Notes: generated by a model not told the origin, from the sequence alone. A stretch of DNA of 64,000 bases from Lysinibacillus sp. KCTC 33748 (GCF_002237755.1 NZ_MWSJ01000009.1:1-64000); one strand, 5' to 3'. Numbered from the stretch's first letter, positions 9,424 to 19,718 are shown. Made by a program: numbers and translations.

Positions 9424-10685
9424 CCTTTAAAGCCTAGCTTTTCGGCATAAGCTGTAATAGCTTTTTCGAAACATTCGATTGGCGGATGGACTGTACCGGC
9501 ACCAATTTGTCCGTAACCCGCAATTTTGTGGGCAATACCTGTGTTGATGACTGGAGTGATCCCTGTTTCAACAACTTTCCTAGCGTCGATGCCTAAACAT
9601 GCGCCTTTGAAGTCCCAAGTTGGGATGACAAAGTTCGGATTTTCACTAATACAAATTTCAGTCATTTGATTACTCGTTTCAAGCGCATCATTAAATCCGC
9701 CCGTACCTACAAAGCGTGTAACTGCAGGAGCTGCAATCATTGCCATGCCGCCCACACCGATTGTTTCTGTAATCGCTGAATCGCCCATATCTGTGTTTGC
9801 ATCTTCTGCTGAGTAACCAGTGAAATATAATCCTTGTGGCGTATTAACAGGAGCCGTAAACCATTCGTCTCCCATACCCGCAATACGTATACCAAAGTTT
9901 TCACCGTTTCGGCACATCGCAGTAACAACTGTACCGTGTTCGATCGTACGCGCTGCATCCATCATCGCCTTACCAGCCGCCATGGCAATGTTTAAGAAAA
10001 ATTGGTCTGTGTCAGCTAAGAACTGGATTACTTCTGTACATTGTTCTTTTTCAACGTCTTCTAATGACGTAATGATTGGCGCTATTTCTTTTAAAAACGC
10101 AAGTGACGCAGCAATATTACGTTGGTGGAATTCATCACCCATGGCAATCGCTTTCGCAAACAATACGTTAACGTTCAAGCCTTCAGCCAATGTTCTTAAT
10201 GCTTTACTTAACACTGGACCTAATACGTCTTTCATCCAGTGTAAACGGTTGATTACTTGCTCATTATAAGCGCCAAAGCGTAATACGGCTCCAATCCCTT
10301 CGTTCATTTGACAGTACGCCTCGTGACCACTCTCTTTGTTAACAACGACAAGGACTGGCATATTAGGTGATGTGATACCACCCATTGGCCCAACCGCATT
10401 CACATGGTGACATGGAATAAATGTTATCTGATCATTTTCAAGTAGATCACGTGCACCTTCCTCGTCTTTTGCCCATCCTTCAAAAAGGATTGCGCCAACG
10501 CAGGAACCTTGCATAGGATCTGTCATGTTTTCATATTTCATTGGAGGTCCAGCATGTAATAACACATACTCTTTTAATTCTGGAATAACAGACTTAGCAG
10601 GTACAACATCCGTTAAGAATGGTGCTGCTGCTATGATCTTTTGAATAACGGCTTCGTTTGCTTCATTGATTGTTCTGAAACCCAT
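9420..10685 (-). CDS. allG: DUF1116 protein, oxamate carbamoyltransferase subunit AllG
   Basis: YlbE/AllG-type DUF1116 protein, 421 residues, second component of the oxamate carbamoyltransferase. Recognisable conserved stretches are MTDPMQGSCVGAILFEGWA (about 56-74), IPCHHVNAVGPMGGITSPNM (about 90-109), CRNGENFGIRIAGMGDEWF (about 248-266) and CLGIDARKVVETGITPVINT toward the end. No signal peptide. It overlaps allF at its start and allH at its end, so the three are translated together, which fits a single enzyme. Confidence 0.87.
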   Translation of the reverse strand: MGFRTINEANEAVIQKIIAAAPFLTDVVPAKSVIPELKEYVLLHAGPPMKYENMTDPMQGSCVGAILFEGWAKDEEGARDLLENDQITFIPCHHVNAVGPMGGITSPNMPVLVVVNKESGHEAYCQMNEGIGAVLRFGAYNEQVINRLHWMKDVLGPVLSKALRTLAEGLNVNVLFAKAIAMGDEFHQRNIAASLAFLKEIAPIITSLEDVEKEQCTEVIQFLADTDQFFLNIAMAAGKAMMDAARTIEHGTVVTAMCRNGENFGIRIAGMGDEWFTAPVNTPQGLYFTGYSAEDANTDMGDSAITETIGVGGMAMIAAPAVTRFVGTGGFNDALETSNQMTEICISENPNFVIPTWDFKGACLGIDARKVVETGITPVINTGIAHKIAGYGQIGAGTVHPPIECFEKAITAYAEKLGFKG

Positions 10686-12439
10686 TAGATTGTACCTCCT
10701 TCATAATAGTTTAAGAATTGAAGTACTTTCATTAACTTCTCATCGCCACCAGCAATTGGACGCCAATTAAATTGAACACATTCCGAGCCACTGTTTTGAA
10801 CAGCTTCCGTAAAGCTTTTTAGCCCAATATTGATCACACTTGGTTTCATATTGATGAACGACATCACTTTATCATCTACTGCTAAATTTTCTTTTGTATA
10901 GTCGAATTTTTGTACATCGACAATTGGTTGTTCCACTTTACCGCATATAAGTTGGATAGCTGTGCGAACCATTTGGTCGTTTGTCTTACAAATAATTGCA
11001 CCGCTCTCTTTTAAGATCTCCATTTGTTTCTCATAACCTTGGATGTCCTGTGCTGTACCTACAACTGTTGCAAGCACTGCAAGTTGACGACCATCTTGAC
11101 GTGCACTGTCTAAAATACGTTTGATTGCTGGTGCTAGTTCACTGGCCATGTCTTCATGCCCACCGTTACCAATGACGTTATCAATCATAATGACCGCTGT
11201 TTCAGGATCGTTAACGGATTTTTCAAGCATTTCGATTCGTTTTTCAGGATCAATCATCGGGTGTGGTTTACCTTTTGTATAAACATCATCACCTAAATCG
11301 ATAATTTCATGAGTGTTTGTTTTTAAAACATAGCGATCGCTTTGCTCTTCAGTCATTGTATCTTTGAAAGCATCTCTCACTAGCATCGCTGCTTCAGATG
11401 CTAATGTACCGCCTGAATAATAACCTTTAATACCAACTTGTGATTCTTTTAATACAACGTTTACATCAGCTGTTGTCGGTTCAAAATTCGGTTTGTCCCC
11501 ATTTGATAATTGGACAGCTACAACTGCTGCTTCTTCAAGTGTATAAGCATGATAGATGTTCTCTTCTTGATAGGAAGGTTTGTCACCTAAAAATAGCGTA
11601 ACAACTGGTTTGTCAATATTTCTTAATAAGTTTAATACTTTGCGTTGTACTTCCTCTGCAGGTGGTTTGGAGATCACTGTAATTACTTTTACTTTCGGAT
11701 CTTGATTTAACGCTTTGATGCTATCTAACATTGTAATCGCACCAACTTCCGTCGATAAATCACGTCCACCTGTACCAAGAGCGTTCGTAACACCTTTACC
11801 ATAACGGTCAATAATTGTTGTCACTTCTTGGATCCCTGTACCTGATGCCCCGACAATACCGATGTCGCCTTCGTTTACGTTATTTGTAAAGGCAAGAGGT
11901 ACGCCGTGAATAAGTGCAGTACCACAGTCTGGGCCCATCACTAATAATCCTTTTTCATGCGCTTTTTGTTTCAATTTCACTTCGTCTTCTTTCGAAACAT
12001 TGTCGCTGAACATGAATACATGCAAGCCTTCGTTCAATGCGTTTTCCGCTTCCATCGCAGCATATTGACCAGGAATTGAAATTAACGCTAAGTTCGGATT
12101 GTTCGCAAGCTCCATTGCACGTTTCCAGTTATGTGCTTCTTGACCTTTAGATGTATTTTGTGAATCTGATTCACCTTTTAAAGCGATCTCTACTTCTTCT
12201 TTCACTTCGTCTACTTTTTGTTCTTGATCTGTATCTACAACGATGACAATATCATTTGGCTTAGCTTTTTCTAATTCATCCGTGCCTAAGCCAGAAGATT
12301 TAAAAATGTCTTTATTCGCTGGTGTTCCCATCATGATTGATACTTTGCTTACACCATCAATTGCAGATAACTTATTTGATAAAAGCATTAACACGATGGA
12401 GTCTTTATAAGTGTTTTCTTTTATAATTGTGTATAACAT
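10685..12439 (-). CDS. allF: FdrA/AllF, acyl-CoA-synthetase-like subunit of oxamate carbamoyltransferase
   Basis: FdrA-family protein of 584 residues with a succinyl-CoA-synthetase alpha-like fold. The nucleotide/CoA-type block GPDCGTALIHGVPLAFTN (about 173-190) is followed by IGIVGASGTGIQEVTTIIDR and GTGGRDLS. In this position and with AllG and AllH it is the third subunit of the enzyme that phosphorolyses oxalurate. The gene runs without a terminator into allG and follows allD by 17 bp. Confidence 0.88.
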   Translation of the reverse strand: MLYTIIKENTYKDSIVLMLLSNKLSAIDGVSKVSIMMGTPANKDIFKSSGLGTDELEKAKPNDIVIVVDTDQEQKVDEVKEEVEIALKGESDSQNTSKGQEAHNWKRAMELANNPNLALISIPGQYAAMEAENALNEGLHVFMFSDNVSKEDEVKLKQKAHEKGLLVMGPDCGTALIHGVPLAFTNNVNEGDIGIVGASGTGIQEVTTIIDRYGKGVTNALGTGGRDLSTEVGAITMLDSIKALNQDPKVKVITVISKPPAEEVQRKVLNLLRNIDKPVVTLFLGDKPSYQEENIYHAYTLEEAAVVAVQLSNGDKPNFEPTTADVNVVLKESQVGIKGYYSGGTLASEAAMLVRDAFKDTMTEEQSDRYVLKTNTHEIIDLGDDVYTKGKPHPMIDPEKRIEMLEKSVNDPETAVIMIDNVIGNGGHEDMASELAPAIKRILDSARQDGRQLAVLATVVGTAQDIQGYEKQMEILKESGAIICKTNDQMVRTAIQLICGKVEQPIVDVQKFDYTKENLAVDDKVMSFINMKPSVINIGLKSFTEAVQNSGSECVQFNWRPIAGGDEKLMKVLQFLNYYEGGTI

Positions 12440-12456
12440 GATGATCCTCCAATTTA

Positions 12457-13506
12457 TTATTCTGCAAATCTATTTTTTCCGTGATAACGATCGAAATGAA
12501 CATCGTCTGACACAAGGTAGTTATAAATATCGTCTACGATTTCGATACCTTCTTTATCATATTTCGCACTTCTTAATTTACCGCGTTCACCTGGATAATA
12601 AATTTCTCCATATCCCTCTGCAGCTGGCTGCCCTTTTAATTCATCGAGCATCGTGGAAATTTGTCGTTTGAAAGCATCTAAATTTGTGAAATAGGCAGGA
12701 TTAATAACAATATGAAGTTGACCTAAGTCACGCCCTTTTGTTAAGTCTTGATACATGGAAGACACATGCATACCATGAGGGACTCCTAGAAGACTACCGG
12801 ATAATATATCTACCATCATCATCAAGCCATACCCTTTTGCACCCGAAATTGGCAGGAGTGCATGAACATCTCTAGCATTCGTAGTTGGTGCACCAGTTTC
12901 ATCTACTGCCCATGTATCTGGAATAGATTCGTTTTTACTTCTTGCGTCTAAAATTTTGCCCCAAGCTTGGACAGTTGTCGCCATATCAAATGTAATGATG
13001 CGATCATCTGCAGATGGTGCACTAAATGCAATTGGGTTTGTACCAAAGTAAGGTTCAGTCCCCCCAAATGGCACGGCCATAGGATCTGATTGACACATAC
13101 TAATAGCAACCATATCTTGTTCTGCTGCCATCTCAACAAAATAACCTAACGCACCACTATGTGAGATATTTTTCATACCAACAACGGCAACACCTGATTG
13201 TTTTGCCATGTCAATCGCTTTTTCCATTGCTTGTTTTGCCACTTGGTGACCTGGGCCATTATCTCCACCAAAAACAGCAGAGCATGGACCTGTTTGTTCA
13301 AATGTATAATTTGGATTTGCGGTAATACCGCCTTTTGCGATTCGTTCAGAATAGTATTCAACACGTACGGCACCATGTGAGTGAATACCTCTATGATCAG
13401 CGAATGTTAAAACATCTGAAACATCATGTGCCGCTCCTTCATTTAATCCCGCTTTTATAAACTTTTGTTTCATTAGATTAAATAGTTCTTCCTTCGATAC
13501 ACGCAT
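12457..13506 (-). CDS. allD: Ureidoglycolate dehydrogenase
   Basis: NAD(P)-dependent dehydrogenase of the Ldh2/Mdh2 (type-2 malate/lactate) family, 349 residues, expected to oxidise S-ureidoglycolate to oxalurate. Markers are FADHRGIHSHGAVRVEYY (about 50-67), with the catalytic-His region, and GVVGMKNISHSGALGYFVE, FGTNPIAFSAP and KGYGLMMMVDILSG. Family members also use malate, lactate or sulfolactate. The assignment rests on the flanking allE, allC and allFGH genes. It begins 124 bp after allE, with a hairpin in the gap, and is close to allF downstream. Confidence 0.87.
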   Translation of the reverse strand: MRVSKEELFNLMKQKFIKAGLNEGAAHDVSDVLTFADHRGIHSHGAVRVEYYSERIAKGGITANPNYTFEQTGPCSAVFGGDNGPGHQVAKQAMEKAIDMAKQSGVAVVGMKNISHSGALGYFVEMAAEQDMVAISMCQSDPMAVPFGGTEPYFGTNPIAFSAPSADDRIITFDMATTVQAWGKILDARSKNESIPDTWAVDETGAPTTNARDVHALLPISGAKGYGLMMMVDILSGSLLGVPHGMHVSSMYQDLTKGRDLGQLHIVINPAYFTNLDAFKRQISTMLDELKGQPAAEGYGEIYYPGERGKLRSAKYDKEGIEIVDDIYNYLVSDDVHFDRYHGKNRFAE

Positions 13507-13585
13507 CTTGTCAGCCCCTTTTCTTACATCACTAAAATATTTTGTCAGATTCTACATAAGTGAATTTCTTTTGTAACGGAGATAC

Positions 13586-13623
13586 CTAATGAATCTTTCG
13601 ATAGCTTCAAAGATTCATTAGGC
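13586..13623 (-). terminator. Hairpin between allE and allD
   Basis: Perfect 14-bp stem, CCTAATGAATCTTT with its complement, and a 10-nt loop just past the allE stop. No U-run follows, so it may be partial attenuation or an RNA-stability element within the operon. Confidence 0.45.
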
Positions 13624-13630
13624 CTCCTCT

Positions 13631-14434
13631 TTATAGGTCAATGTCTCGGTTTGCATCTTTAGAATAAATATATGAGAATGGTTCATCTAAACCAATTGCA
13701 TAAGTTGCTTGCGGTACATAAGCGCCCATAAAGATATAATCCCCTTTATCAACTGGCATCCATTCGTTATCTAAGTTATACATTCCTCGGCCACTTAAAA
13801 CGTACGCACCGTGTTCTTGAACATGTGTTTCAATGTAACCGTGTGAAGCACCTGGTTTGAATGAAAGAATATGAATGTTCATGTCATATCCGATCTCTTT
13901 TGGTAATAAATCTTGGATTAATACTTCTTTCATACCTTCATAAGCTTCTTGTTTAATGTCGTTCACATTACCTGTCACTACATCAGGTGTATGTCCTTTA
14001 AGTGGATGCCCTTTAAGTGGTTGATAACGTTTTTTATATAAAAATAAGCGGCTATCCTCACCGTTATTATTATTTTCAAAAGTTAACTGTAGGTGTGGCG
14101 GTACATATAAGTATCCACCTGCCGTTAATTCGTATTTTTCACCAGCTGCATAAGCGTTGATTGTGCCATTAATAACGTATACAAATGATTGAATACCTTC
14201 ACCAGCGAAACCAGTTTTATTTCCACCTTCGTTTTTAACCGTCACTAAGTAATCTACGAATCTTGCGCCTAAACGTGGTGATCCTAAAATTGTTACGTCA
14301 CAATCTTGAAAGCCAGGTACAACATTATTCACTAAGCCATCTGGTGTGATTAAAGCGTAATTATCTTTTTTAATGACAGAACGTGTTTCTAATAAACCTT
14401 CTCTGTATCCTTGATTAAGATTTAAGTAACCCAT
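13631..14434 (-). CDS. allE: (S)-ureidoglycine aminohydrolase
   Basis: Bicupin of 267 residues matching AllE/YlbA, a Mn-dependent enzyme that releases ammonia from S-ureidoglycine to give S-ureidoglycolate. The N-terminal part has the family's [20 protein letters not shown] opening. The metal-binding cupin is C-terminal, with [20 protein letters not shown] (about 192-211) supplying the His and Glu ligands, followed by [20 protein letters not shown]. It lies 25 bp after allC, so the two are co-transcribed and work in sequence. Confidence 0.92.
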   Translation of the reverse strand: MGYLNLNQGYREGLLETRSVIKKDNYALITPDGLVNNVVPGFQDCDVTILGSPRLGARFVDYLVTVKNEGGNKTGFAGEGIQSFVYVINGTINAYAAGEKYELTAGGYLYVPPHLQLTFENNNNGEDSRLFLYKKRYQPLKGHPLKGHTPDVVTGNVNDIKQEAYEGMKEVLIQDLLPKEIGYDMNIHILSFKPGASHGYIETHVQEHGAYVLSGRGMYNLDNEWMPVDKGDYIFMGAYVPQATYAIGLDEPFSYIYSKDANRDIDL

Positions 14435-14459
14435 CAGTAAATCCGCTCCTTTTCAATGT

Positions 14460-15689
14460 TTATTCTTTATACGCTAGTTCATAAAGTACATCTGCTAATA
14501 CTTCGATGCCTTTAACTAGGTCTTCTATCTTCGTCTCTTCTGTGATATTGTGACTAATTCCACCAATAGAAGGTACAAACAACATCGCCGTTGGAACATA
14601 TTGCGCGAAGATTTGTGAGTCATGTCCTGCACCAGATGGCATCACTTTATATTGATCACCTACATTGTTTTTTGCTGCTTGTTCAATAATTCGAACGATT
14701 TTTTCATCCATCAATGTTGGTGCCTCATCCATCCATAAATTAATGTCGTAAGTCATGCTATTTGCTTCAGCGACTAGTTTAATTTTGTCTTCGATTTCTG
14801 CAGCAAAATCATTTAATAGTTGCTGATCAATATGACGACAATCTATTGAGAACGTAATTTCACCAGGAACTACATTTACTGTGTTTGGTACAAGTGTGAC
14901 ATGACCGAACGTTAACACAAGTGGTTCCCCAATTTCTCTAGCACGTTTTGTTAAATCAGTGACAATTTCACTATAGGCAACAACTGTATCACGACGTAAT
15001 GACATTGGCGTTGTGCCTGCATGATTTGCTTCACCTTTTAAGTTGATCGTGAAGCGTTTTTGACCGACGATTCCATTAACAACACCGATTGTTTTATTTT
15101 CCGTCTCTAACACCTTACCTTGTTCAATATGAATTTCAACAAATGCTTTGATGTCTTTGCGTACGTCAGTCGTATTACGATAATCAAAACCTGATTGACG
15201 CATCGCATCTTCGAACTTAATACCTTCAGCATCTTCAATTGTGTCAACATCTGATTTTTTAGCTAAGTTAAAGAAGTTTTTGCTACCCCAAAATGTATAA
15301 GGGAAACGACTACCTTCTTCTTCTGCAAGCGATAATACTTCTAATGAGCGCAATGGTTGACCATGCTTTTCTTTTAAATATTTCACAGCCACGAGTGCAG
15401 ATAAGATACCGAATTGTCCATCTAGATGACCACCTTCAACTACTGTGTCGATATGTGATCCTGTTAAAATTGTTTCTTCCGGATATTTACTGCCAACAAG
15501 ACGCCCAGATAAGTTACCGATGTCGTCGAATCGTGCATAGAAGCCTTCTTCTTTGAATGTTGTTTCCAACTCACGAACGGCATCATTCCATTCTTGAGAA
15601 TATAAAAGACGTGTAATACCACCTTGTTCTAAACCGCCAAAGCTTGTGAATTTCTTATCTAACAACTCAAAAGTCGATTGAATATCCAT
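14460..15689 (-). CDS. allC: Allantoate amidohydrolase
   Basis: M20-family metallohydrolase of 409 residues that converts allantoate to ureidoglycine + NH3 + CO2. The metal-binding residues are visible in GSHIDTVVEGGHLDGQFG (His near 79, Asp near 90), the EE pair of SLAEEEGSRFPYTFWGS near 126, the His of FVEIHIEQG near 192, and GISHNITEET near 382. SGAGHDSQIFA matches the substrate-binding His region. Related to ureidoglycolate amidohydrolase and N-carbamoyl amino acid hydrolases; context selects allantoate. Preceded by AAGGAAGGAG. A TATAAT-like -10 lies at 15720-15725 without a good -35, as expected for an activator-dependent promoter. Confidence 0.92.
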   Translation of the reverse strand: MDIQSTFELLDKKFTSFGGLEQGGITRLLYSQEWNDAVRELETTFKEEGFYARFDDIGNLSGRLVGSKYPEETILTGSHIDTVVEGGHLDGQFGILSALVAVKYLKEKHGQPLRSLEVLSLAEEEGSRFPYTFWGSKNFFNLAKKSDVDTIEDAEGIKFEDAMRQSGFDYRNTTDVRKDIKAFVEIHIEQGKVLETENKTIGVVNGIVGQKRFTINLKGEANHAGTTPMSLRRDTVVAYSEIVTDLTKRAREIGEPLVLTFGHVTLVPNTVNVVPGEITFSIDCRHIDQQLLNDFAAEIEDKIKLVAEANSMTYDINLWMDEAPTLMDEKIVRIIEQAAKNNVGDQYKVMPSGAGHDSQIFAQYVPTAMLFVPSIGGISHNITEETKIEDLVKGIEVLADVLYELAYKE

Positions 15690-15719
15690 ACTGCTTTCAC
15701 TCCTTCCTTCTACACTTTT

Positions 15720-15725
15720 ATTATA
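15720..15725 (-). promoter_or_regulatory. Candidate -10 element for allC
   Basis: A perfect TATAAT on the minus strand, 30 bp upstream of the allC ATG. No recognisable -35 sits 16-18 bp further up, which suggests need for an activator such as the PucR protein encoded nearby. Confidence 0.35.
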
Positions 15726-15923
15726 GGGCCTTCCTTATAACCATTCATTGACACAACGAACAATAATGGAGGGTCCTTTTATGCACTTTAAACAAAAAAA
15801 TTAGTAAGGAGCAAGTAGCCGTGAGGTAAAAAAGAATGCTGTTCGCTATCGATTATGTAAAGGGACTAAAAAGGCGTTTGAGCAGAGCAAATAATCGAGT
15901 TTATCTTTACGTAAAAACAAAAA

Positions 15924-15965
15924 CCACATAGTAAATCTATGTAAAAACTTAGATTTACTATGTGG
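15924..15965 (-). terminator. Strong terminator after the LctP permease gene
   Basis: Perfect 15-bp stem with a 12-nt loop, followed on the minus strand by TTTTTGTTTTTACG. It ends the permease transcript before allC, 235 bp upstream of the allC start. Confidence 0.75.
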
Positions 15966-15985
15966 TATATTCATTATTTACGTCA

Positions 15986-17617
15986 TTAGAGGATAAATGA
16001 TAACCCGAGTGTCATGATACATACGAGAAGGAGCAAGCCTAAACTATATCGTATTGTATATTGAAAAATTTTTGACTCATTCCCGGTTTGATTAACGGCT
16101 GCCGCTGCAATCGCGATAGATTGTGGTGAAATCAATTTCGCTACGCTTCCACCAGCCGTATTCGCAGCCATTAGCAATGATGGTGAGATGCCAATCTGCG
16201 TTCCGGTAACTACCTGCAAGCTGCCAAATAATGCGTTATTATTCACAACAGATCCCGTGAGAAAAACACCGATCCATCCTAATACTGGACTAACAAATGG
16301 GAAAAATTCACCCGTTTTGGCAAGCGCCAGTCCTAGAGAAGTGCTAAGCCCAGAAAAGTCCGAAAGATTAGCAAAAGCCATTACAAGTACGATTGTAACA
16401 ATTGGTAACCATAGTTCTTTAATCGTGTCACCTAATAAATGAACGGATTGTTTGATATTTAATGCTGGAAACAGGACACTTGTTAAAATGATGGCCAATA
16501 AAATCGCCGTTCCCGTAGCCGAAACAAAGTTAATATTTAAAATAGCTGGTATAGCATTTGCTTCTGTTACGATCGGTGGTGTACGCATGATTTGCTCATG
16601 TAATCCTGGCATTTTCAAAGCGACAGTCGTAAAATCAAGTGCACCACCATCTACAAATAATTGTTTAAATGCAGGCAAGCTCCAAACGGCAATAACACCT
16701 GTAAGTATATAAAATGGTGACCATGCTACCAAAATCTCTTTCATCGAATAGTTTTTTAATTTCCCTGTTAATTCTACCCCTGGTTCATGGTAAATCGTTT
16801 TCGGTTGCCACTTCCTTAAGAATAACGCTAAAGCAACCATACTAACTAAAGAAGGAATAATATTCGCAAGCTCCGGCCCGATCATAGTAATTGTCAGTAA
16901 ATGAAGCACTGAATAGACACTACTAACGACTAAAATAGCTGGGAATATTTCTTTTATTCCCTTGATTCCATCTAAAATAAAAATGAGGAGAAAGGGTACG
17001 ACAAATGATATTAAAGGTAATAGATAGGCTGTCATTCTTGACAGTTCTAACGTTTCCAACCCACCTACTTCAGCACCAGTAATGACGGGAATTCCAACTG
17101 TACCAAATGCGCCCGTAGAGGCATTGGCGATTAGACAAAGTCCGGCAGCTTTAATCGGATGAAAACCAAGCGTCACAAGTAAGGCTGCACAAATAGCGAT
17201 TGGAACACCTAATCCGGCCGCTCCTTCCAAGAAAGCATTAAAACAAAAGCCAATGAGCAATAATTGCAGTCTTTGATCCTCGGTAATATTCGCTATACTA
17301 CCACGTACGATTTCAAATTTTCCGGCTTGCACAGAAATTTTGTACAACCAAACAGCCATAATGACGATATAACCTATAGGCCACAGCGCTTTACCTGTTC
17401 CTAGAAGAATGGCCGCGAAAGCTTTGGCAATCGGCATATCGAAAATTCCGACTGAAATGATCATAGTAACCCCTAAAGTTAAAGCCGCTGCATAAATACC
17501 TTTTAACTTAAAGATTGTTAAACTAAGTAGAAATAGGAGTATAGGAAGAAAGGCTATGATGCCACTCACTATTTCGTTTCCAAGTGGATTGTATTGTTGA
17601 TCCCACATCGTTGTCAC
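15986..17617 (-). CDS. LctP/LldP-family permease in the ureide cluster
   Basis: L-lactate-permease-family membrane carrier of 543 residues with roughly 13-14 hydrophobic segments. Family marks are [19 protein letters not shown] (about 122-140), [18 protein letters not shown] and the C-terminal [19 protein letters not shown], all typical of LctP. Characterised members move lactate or glycolate with protons or sodium. Here it lies between the ureide genes and their PucR-type regulator and no lactate-use genes are present, so a pathway compound is more likely the cargo. Oxamate (an isostere of pyruvate) and glyoxylate or allantoate are candidates. It has its own terminator, so it can be expressed apart from allC. 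Confidence 0.85.
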   Translation of the reverse strand: MTTMWDQQYNPLGNEIVSGIIAFLPILLFLLSLTIFKLKGIYAAALTLGVTMIISVGIFDMPIAKAFAAILLGTGKALWPIGYIVIMAVWLYKISVQAGKFEIVRGSIANITEDQRLQLLLIGFCFNAFLEGAAGLGVPIAICAALLVTLGFHPIKAAGLCLIANASTGAFGTVGIPVITGAEVGGLETLELSRMTAYLLPLISFVVPFLLIFILDGIKGIKEIFPAILVVSSVYSVLHLLTITMIGPELANIIPSLVSMVALALFLRKWQPKTIYHEPGVELTGKLKNYSMKEILVAWSPFYILTGVIAVWSLPAFKQLFVDGGALDFTTVALKMPGLHEQIMRTPPIVTEANAIPAILNINFVSATGTAILLAIILTSVLFPALNIKQSVHLLGDTIKELWLPIVTIVLVMAFANLSDFSGLSTSLGLALAKTGEFFPFVSPVLGWIGVFLTGSVVNNNALFGSLQVVTGTQIGISPSLLMAANTAGGSVAKLISPQSIAIAAAAVNQTGNESKIFQYTIRYSLGLLLLVCIMTLGLSFIL

Positions 17618-17779
17618 TTCTTTCTAACGTAGTTATTTCTAACATGGTTTAGTTGAGTAAAAGTGAATTTCTTTGTTCGAGCTACTTTAGCATGCTATCC
17701 TTGTTGTAACCCGCTTTTCAAAAACAAAGCATTACATAGAATATTTTGACCTAGTTCAAGCATATGAATCTCCTTTACT

Positions 17780-17808
17780 ATTTCGAAATAAAGGATTATA
17801 CGTATAAT
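17780..17808. promoter_or_regulatory. Two palindromes in the LctP-pucR divergent region
   Basis: TATTTCGAAATA (17780-17791) and ATTATACGTATAAT (17795-17808) are both perfect palindromes and lie 3 bp apart, midway between the two divergent starts. They are likely regulator-binding sites, but no match to the published B. subtilis PucR box was seen. Confidence 0.4.
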
Positions 17809-17916
17809 AACCTTCAAAAATAGTATACAATCAGAGAGATAGCTTATCCTTGTAGCATCTTACATATTTAAATAATATTTTGGCTTTTTCTAACAAAGGT
17901 AGAGGAGATGATTCTT

Positions 17917-19530
17917 GTGACAACATTAAAAGAAATTATGTCTGTCCAACAATTTTCTGATTTAATATTGTTAAATGATGAGGGCGATTTAGAAAGAGAA
18001 GTAGAAATGGTTGATATTACGGAAACGCCTGACATTAAAAATTTCACAGCACCACATTCATTTATCGTCACGACGGGTATGTGTTATCAAGACGACCAAT
18101 CCGGATTAATAGATCTCATACGAGAATTAAATGATATACAAGTTGCCGGCATAGGCGTTAAGTTATCGCGCTTTTTAGAAAAGATCGACGAGGAAGTATT
18201 AGAATATGCGAATGAGTTAAAATTCCCCATTATCAGAATCCCTGATAGTTGGAATCTTGGATCCATTACACACCATATATCATCCTATATATTGGATGAA
18301 GAAACTGAAAAATTATATTTCGCATTAGATATCCAACAAGAATTAAATACAATGCTTATGAGAGGTTTGAGCTTGGAAATGATGATTGAACGTATGAGCA
18401 GACTCCTCAGAGTCCCGGTGATGCTCTTAAATCCTTTCCATCAAATTAAATCGATGAGCCATCACTTCCACGAACACTCAGAGCAAGTTCAAAAAAATCT
18501 TAGTTACTTCAAAAGATGTGTTAATTCCAATCAAATTTCACCTAATAATAAAGCATCTTTCCAAGAAGAACATATTATATTTGAGGTTCCAGCATTTAAA
18601 TATTTTCCATATTATTTGATGGTCTCAAATGTCAATACGCTTACGTATCCATTTAGTTTGCTTGCCATAGAACAAGCTGTCAATACACTCAGTCTTGCCA
18701 TCTATAAAAATAGTAAAATCAAAGAAGCGGAACAACAAGATGTAAATCGATTTTTCGAAACTTTAATGTCTGAACATCCTGATAATCTTATTTCAGTCAA
18801 GCAGCACCCTGAGTTTTTAAAAAAGCATCTTATCCAACCATCTAATTTCTATCAAGTGATCGTTTGTGCAATTGATCAAGAAAGAGATGTGGAAAATAAT
18901 ATTTATTTGAATGAACGCTATCAGATGACCTTTGAATGGCTCACACATAAGTTGACGGACATTGATCCTTCTATCAGTGTCTATATGTCTCCAGGGAATC
19001 ATCGGTTTACGATACTCTTACAAACGAAACATCAACATTATTTAGATTACTGCAAATATATCCAAAAAGAGTATCAAAAACTTTTTAATAGTACCCTTTC
19101 TTTCGGTATTGGGAATGAAGTCACTGAATTCTCACAGTTACCACTCTCTTATTTCGAAGCGAATGAAGCTTTTGATCATAAGTCTGAAAGTGGGAAAATA
19201 GAATTTATAGAACTCTATAAATCTAAAAGTGTGGAAGAATTATTACAACTCATTCCAGCCAATAAATTAAAGCCGTTTATCACATATACGCTAGGTTCAT
19301 TAGCCTATCCGAAAACGACGAAGGAAAAAGAACTAAAACATACATTGAAAATTTATTTGGCGAACCATTGTGATCTTACAAAAACTTCAGAGGATATATT
19401 TATTCATCGGAATACGGTTAAATATCGGATTAAAAAATGTGAAGAGATATTAGGTCAACCTATCGAAGCACCTGACATTTCACTGGATTTACGATTAGCA
19501 TTATTTGCATCAGAAAAAGTAAATTTTTAA
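17917..19530 (+). CDS. pucR: PucR-family transcriptional regulator
   Basis: PucR-family activator of about 538 residues. The N-terminal PucR domain (about 1-120) is followed by a GGDEF-like middle region and a C-terminal helix-turn-helix (DLTKTSEDIFIHRNTVKYRI, about residues 490-509). In B. subtilis PucR turns on purine and allantoin catabolism. This gene is divergent from the LctP permease and heads the ureide cluster, so it is the probable activator. GTG 17917 is chosen because the GAGGAG ribosome site directly abuts the ATG at 17908 and is well spaced from the GTG. Confidence 0.9.
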   Translation: MTTLKEIMSVQQFSDLILLNDEGDLEREVEMVDITETPDIKNFTAPHSFIVTTGMCYQDDQSGLIDLIRELNDIQVAGIGVKLSRFLEKIDEEVLEYANELKFPIIRIPDSWNLGSITHHISSYILDEETEKLYFALDIQQELNTMLMRGLSLEMMIERMSRLLRVPVMLLNPFHQIKSMSHHFHEHSEQVQKNLSYFKRCVNSNQISPNNKASFQEEHIIFEVPAFKYFPYYLMVSNVNTLTYPFSLLAIEQAVNTLSLAIYKNSKIKEAEQQDVNRFFETLMSEHPDNLISVKQHPEFLKKHLIQPSNFYQVIVCAIDQERDVENNIYLNERYQMTFEWLTHKLTDIDPSISVYMSPGNHRFTILLQTKHQHYLDYCKYIQKEYQKLFNSTLSFGIGNEVTEFSQLPLSYFEANEAFDHKSESGKIEFIELYKSKSVEELLQLIPANKLKPFITYTLGSLAYPKTTKEKELKHTLKIYLANHCDLTKTSEDIFIHRNTVKYRIKKCEEILGQPIEAPDISLDLRLALFASEKVNF

Positions 19531-19533
19531 CCT

Positions 19534-19583
19534 AAAAAATCCCGCTAAAAAGCTGTTATGGATGCTTTATAGCGGGATTTTTT
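19534..19583 (+). terminator. Terminator after pucR
   Basis: A-run, AATCCCGCT stem, AGCGGGATT and T7. A classic intrinsic terminator 4 bp past the stop codon. Confidence 0.85.
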
Positions 19584-19718
19584 TCCTATTTTACCGCTAC
19601 ACTTGCTTCCCCACCTCAATTATGAGCATGAAAATATAGGAGCTCCTCTTCACCGCCGTTAGTTTAAGTGTAATTCATCATAAACTATTAGCAGGTTTAA
19701 AAGTCTTTTTAAATAAAT

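Noticed and set aside
15986..17617. Dedicated L-lactate utilisation locus
   Set aside because: The LctP-family permease has no lutABC or lldD neighbour. Every adjacent gene belongs to ureide catabolism.
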